A stretch of DNA of 36,044 bases from the NCBI GenBank assembly GCA_029941685.1, contig JAPYTC010000002.1:1-36044 (forward strand). Reading direction: 5' to 3'. Each line of letters begins with the position of its first letter. Position 1 is the first letter of the stretch. The translations under genes and the position numbers were made by a program. The notes beneath the pieces are model-generated. The model ran no database searches and was not told the origin of the DNA. It saw only the letters and a program-made list of their open reading frames with translations. The DNA comes from Planctomycetota bacterium. GTDB taxonomy: Bacteria > Planctomycetota > UBA1135. Below, one piece after another: positions 32,653 through 36,044 of this stretch.

Positions 32653-35600
32653 TTGAAGCCCTCAATCGACTACACCATTGGCTCCTATGCGCACGCCGAG
32701 ACCCAGCAAATGGGTCCTCCGCCGTTTTTGCGTAAGCTGTTAATGCTCTTTGCTGTACTAACAACGGTTGCATACCTCATCTTCCGTGTTATGTTCACAT
32801 TGAACCTGAACGGTGGTTATGCGACTTTTGCGTCCATGCTTTTGCTTTTCGCAGAATTTTCTGGTGGCATCAGCCTTATGCTGTATTTTTTCCAGATCTG
32901 GGAGATTGAAGATGTGCCGCAACTCGAGCCACTCGAAGACGTAACGATAGACGTTTACATCCCGACATACAATGAAGATGCTTCATTGCTGCGTGCGACA
33001 GTTAACGCATCAAAAGCGATGGAGTACAAGCATCGCACCTTCCTCCTAGACGACGGCAACCGCCAAGAGATTCGTGAGCTTGCCGAAGAGTTAGGCATCG
33101 ACTACATTGCACGTGAAGAAAACCGTCACGCCAAGGCCGGCAACCTCAACCACGCACTTGAAATAACTGATGGCGAATTTGTGGTGGTGCTTGACGCCGA
33201 CCACATTCCGTCGCGTAACTTTATTACGCGCATGCTTGGTTTGTTCCGCGACCCAAAGCTAGGCTTCGTGCAATCGCCCCACGCCTTCTACAACTTCGAA
33301 AACTTCCAATCCTCCGTCGATTACTCAAAGGGCAAATACTGGGAAGAAGGCCTATTGTTCTACCAGCAAATCCAACCTGGGCGTAACCACTGGGACTCGG
33401 TGATTTTCGCCGGCTCTGCTGCAATGTTCCGCCGCACCGCTCTAGAAGACGTTGGCTTGGTGGCTGTAGAAACCATTACCGAAGACATGCACACGGGTAT
33501 CCGCATGTCTGCAAACGGCTGGCGATCGCTATTCGTTTCTGAATCACTAATCGCCGGAATGGCGGCTCCTGACGTTACCACATTCCACTCGCAGCGTTTG
33601 CGATGGGCCGAAGGTAACGTTTCAATTTTGTGGCATGACAATCCGCTGTTCATGCGCGGTCTATCACTTTCTCAGCGACTCTCCTTTTGGGCTTCAATTG
33701 TTCACTGGTTTAGTGGTTTTACGCGCATGGCAGTTTACCTAACGCCAATTTTATTGTTGTTCACTGGCGTGGCGCCTTTTACCAAGTTCACGCCACCTAT
33801 CGTGGCCATGCTAGTTTTCTACATTGTCGTAACACATGCAGTGCTGCGCACCATTTCTGGGAAACACGCAAGTTTGTTAAACATCGAATTATTTGCGATG
33901 ATGACATTCTGGACAAACTGTCGTGGTTGTTGGAAGGCGATTTTCAATCGCAAGAAATCTAAATTTGTTGTAACAGCTAAACGTGGACGTCAAGACAACG
34001 CGTCAATGGCACCATTGTTAGTACCACAAGCGCTAATATTTGGCGTGGGTGGATTGGCAATCATTTGGGGTACTTTCCGGGTCATGTTTGATCCTAACCC
34101 CGACTTCCTTGGCCTAGCAATTGCCGGCCCGCTCACCCTTTATCAAATGTGGTTGGCTTGGGCTGTAATTCGAAGGTCACTGGCAGCCGAGAACAAACGC
34201 TTCTCCTACCGCCATCGTGCTGGATTACCTGTTAGCTTCCGCTTAACCGGTCCAAACGGCGAAGAGTTCCATGGTGCAGGTATCACCAACGACATCAACG
34301 AAAAGGGTGTCGGATTCGTTGCCTTTGCTAATTATCCCGACGGTTCTGAGGGCGAATTTGATATCTCTATTGGTGGTAAAGTCGTCACCATGCCTGGCCG
34401 AATTCAGCATTCTGATGCTGATTTAATCGACCCATTGCTCGAGCGACCAAAAGATGTGATTACTATGACTCGCTACGGTGCGATGTTTATTAATCCGCCT
34501 GTTCTCGCTGTCGATGCGCTGATGGACGCATTAATGAATTACGTGGTGCCGATGCAATATGATCAATTTGCTAAATCCGGAAGCAAGCCCAATCGCCTCC
34601 TAGGATGGCTTGCGGATCCTGGTAGCTGGCGCAAGCGCAAAGAACCGCGCTTGTCATATCGCCTACCCCTCGGAATTTCCAAGGGCAATCCTGACGGCAC
34701 TGGCGAAAGCCATATTATCGAAGCAGCTACCGACGATGTGAGCCGTTCAGGTTTACGCACGCTTTTACCGGAAGAACTTGAAGTGGGCTCGACGCATGAA
34801 TTCCGTCTGCAAACCCCTTTCGGCAAAGTCAGTGGGGTGTTCGTAGTTCAGCGCATCATCGATAGAATCGTAGGCCCAGAGATCAAAAAAGAACACGTGT
34901 TCCGCTTTGTTTCTTTCGACGGCCAATCACGCTCGTTAATTCATGACTTGCTGAAGGCATCTAGCGAAAAGCCAATGCAGTCCGTACTGCGATCCCACGG
35001 GCGCAACCGCAATGCTCCCATCTATCAACCCATTGCCGTCACATTATTATGTGCAGCATTCTTGATTCCAGGAAGCCTATCGCTGTTTCAATTCATTAAT
35101 CGCGACGATATTTTCTTACGCGACATGGTTGAGGCCGGTTTACACACACGCCCCGATCGTGAGCGTTTCGAAGATCTGCTACATCTAACCATTAAAGAAG
35201 AGAAAAACTTCGCACACATGAACATGTTGATGGACGTACTTTTAGCCGAAGGACGTCGTGGTGAAGCTGATAGTTTGACGCGCTTGATGCTGCGTATTGA
35301 GCCAAACAACCTTGGCTTACGTTTTGCATTAGGTAACCTGTTAGTTGATGTCGACCGCGTTGAAGACGCAGCTGAGATTTTCCAGAGTGTTCTTGATGGT
35401 ATGGAGCGCCGCCCCGAACAAGCGCGCAATCTAGACCGTGCTGAAATTCTGCTTGCGGCCGCTCGAAATGCGACGCGCTTGCTCGACGGCGCCGCCCAGG
35501 CTATTGCATATTTCGAAGAGCTAGAGTTAACCGCTGATGTGTCAACCGACATTCTCGGCGAACACGCTGCGGTATTGTTCGCGCTTGGCGACCTCGAAGC

Positions 35601-36044
35601 AGCAGCTAAACTTTATGAAACATCTGGCACTGACATTACCGCGCACATTCGCGTGGCACAAATTCATGCAGCGCAACGCAATTTCAAAGCGGCCGAACAA
35701 GAGTGCTTGTTAGCTCTCGAGATCGACCCTAATAGTCGTGATGCGGGCGTGCTTTATGGTCAGGTGATGGCCTCGCAACAAATGCCAAAAGTGGCGTCAC
35801 GAATTTTCAGCAAGTTGCGCGACCTCTACCCTAACGATGTCGAGATTCTGACTAGTTACTCAGAAGCTCTGCTCTGGGCTGGGCGCCACCAAGAAGCTGC
35901 AGAGCAATTCTTAGTCTTGCTCGAAGATCAGCCAGTAAACCGTCGTGTTTGGCTAGGTTACTTAGATTCAGTTTCTGGTTTAGACGCAATCTCTGCCGAA
36001 CAACTCGAGCCTTGTTTTAGCATCAAGCGCAATTTGGTTGATGC
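32653..36044 (+). CDS. BcsA-like cellulose-synthase-type glycosyltransferase with two PilZ domains and a fused TPR region (3' end outside window)
   Basis: The frame is open from 32608 to the right edge. I place the start at TTG 32653 because the following codons look coding; ATG 32710 is the alternative. Two transmembrane helices precede a family 2 glycosyltransferase domain with every processive-synthase landmark: LDDG (33046-33057), DADH (33193-33204), IFAGSAAMFRR, TED (33478-33486) and QRLRW (33592-33606). About four more helices follow. Then come two PilZ-type modules: RFSYR (34198-34212) with DINEKG (34291-34308), and RLSYR (34648-34662) with DVSRSG (34735-34752). PilZ binds c-di-GMP and in BcsA opens the active site. 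A further transmembrane helix (about 35032-35095) is followed by TPR repeats on the far side of the membrane, still running at the edge. Standard BcsA has one PilZ and no TPR. The product is a beta-linked polysaccharide, cellulose or a relative. Confidence 0.88.
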   Translation, partial: MKPSIDYTIGSYAHAETQQMGPPPFLRKLLMLFAVLTTVAYLIFRVMFTLNLNGGYATFASMLLLFAEFSGGISLMLYFFQIWEIEDVPQLEPLEDVTIDVYIPTYNEDASLLRATVNASKAMEYKHRTFLLDDGNRQEIRELAEELGIDYIAREENRHAKAGNLNHALEITDGEFVVVLDADHIPSRNFITRMLGLFRDPKLGFVQSPHAFYNFENFQSSVDYSKGKYWEEGLLFYQQIQPGRNHWDSVIFAGSAAMFRRTALEDVGLVAVETITEDMHTGIRMSANGWRSLFVSESLIAGMAAPDVTTFHSQRLRWAEGNVSILWHDNPLFMRGLSLSQRLSFWASIVHWFSGFTRMAVYLTPILLLFTGVAPFTKFTPPIVAMLVFYIVVTHAVLRTISGKHASLLNIELFAMMTFWTNCRGCWKAIFNRKKSKFVVTAKRGRQDNASMAPLLVPQALIFGVGGLAIIWGTFRVMFDPNPDFLGLAIAGPLTLYQMWLAWAVIRRSLAAENKRFSYRHRAGLPVSFRLTGPNGEEFHGAGITNDINEKGVGFVAFANYPDGSEGEFDISIGGKVVTMPGRIQHSDADLIDPLLERPKDVITMTRYGAMFINPPVLAVDALMDALMNYVVPMQYDQFAKSGSKPNRLLGWLADPGSWRKRKEPRLSYRLPLGISKGNPDGTGESHIIEAATDDVSRSGLRTLLPEELEVGSTHEFRLQTPFGKVSGVFVVQRIIDRIVGPEIKKEHVFRFVSFDGQSRSLIHDLLKASSEKPMQSVLRSHGRNRNAPIYQPIAVTLLCAAFLIPGSLSLFQFINRDDIFLRDMVEAGLHTRPDRERFEDLLHLTIKEEKNFAHMNMLMDVLLAEGRRGEADSLTRLMLRIEPNNLGLRFALGNLLVDVDRVEDAAEIFQSVLDGMERRPEQARNLDRAEILLAAARNATRLLDGAAQAIAYFEELELTADVSTDILGEHAAVLFALGDLEAAAKLYETSGTDITAHIRVAQIHAAQRNFKAAEQECLLALEIDPNSRDAGVLYGQVMASQQMPKVASRIFSKLRDLYPNDVEILTSYSEALLWAGRHQEAAEQFLVLLEDQPVNRRVWLGYLDSVSGLDAISAEQLEPCFSIKRNLVD

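Noticed and set aside
33224-35552. Minus-strand open frames opposite the BcsA-like gene
   Set aside because: The plus-strand frame here is continuous and carries all glycosyltransferase and PilZ motifs, so the antisense frames have no independent support.
1-36044. Mobile elements, prophage or defence system
   Set aside because: No transposase, integrase, restriction, toxin-antitoxin or phage structural gene was recognised, and there is no tRNA with flanking direct repeats.

Overview
The window looks like chromosomal DNA of a Gram-negative bacterium, most likely a member of the Planctomycetota. This rests on gene content: a DUF1501/DUF1800 pair, a YdjY-like lipoprotein-type protein, HEAT-like plus VWA secreted proteins with the 'LTG..FG....W..WW' signature, a bacterial STT3-type oligosaccharyltransferase, and secreted proteins that share a C-terminal beta-rich domain. 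Most starts lack a Shine-Dalgarno sequence. Two proteins are predicted outer-membrane beta-barrels ending in Phe, so an outer membrane is present. Base composition is near half G+C by eye. I could not run any search, so the phylum call is inference (about 0.7).

Layout. (1) 1-5462, minus strand: a very tight operon, transcribed right to left, with 1-4 base overlaps: helical-repeat protein, YdjY-like protein, small membrane protein, inositol-3-phosphate synthase, and queA (cut by the left edge). (2) 5539-7234, plus strand: a methyltransferase overlapping a YgfZ-type folate-binding protein; the latter begins with a perfect 15-bp tandem duplication. (3) 7236-15887, minus strand: DUF5916 outer-membrane protein, STT3-family oligosaccharyltransferase, 3-hydroxyacyl-CoA dehydrogenase, small lipoprotein, DUF1800 and DUF1501. 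(4) 15920-23479, plus strand: a polytopic protein related to membrane-bound spermidine-synthase-like proteins, a secreted protein with six calcium-type loops, a strong intrinsic terminator, a HEAT/VWA protein and a secreted ComEC-like metallohydrolase with a lamin-tail domain. (5) 23459-25517, minus strand: lipB and lpd. (6) 25586-36044, plus strand: a small Cys-containing secreted protein, a helical-repeat protein, a secreted seven-repeat FG-GAP propeller, a large TPR plus outer-membrane-barrel protein, and a BcsA-like glycosyltransferase that runs off the right edge.

How the parts fit. The right end looks like an exopolysaccharide synthesis and export locus. The BcsA-like synthase carries two consecutive PilZ-type c-di-GMP modules and is fused to a C-terminal TPR region. 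The gene before it encodes a BcsC/PgaA-style TPR plus barrel exporter. The secreted calcium-binding propeller proteins nearby could be matrix or surface components (inference). The STT3 homologue suggests protein glycosylation outside the cytoplasm. The housekeeping genes (queA, ygfZ, lipB, lpd, hbd, ino1) are ordinary by sequence.

The longest stretch without a gene is about 160 bases (32493-32652). I found no tRNA, rRNA, CRISPR array, insertion sequence or integrase. Several transcription-unit starts have a -10-like hexamer only 6-9 bases before the start codon, which suggests leaderless transcripts.
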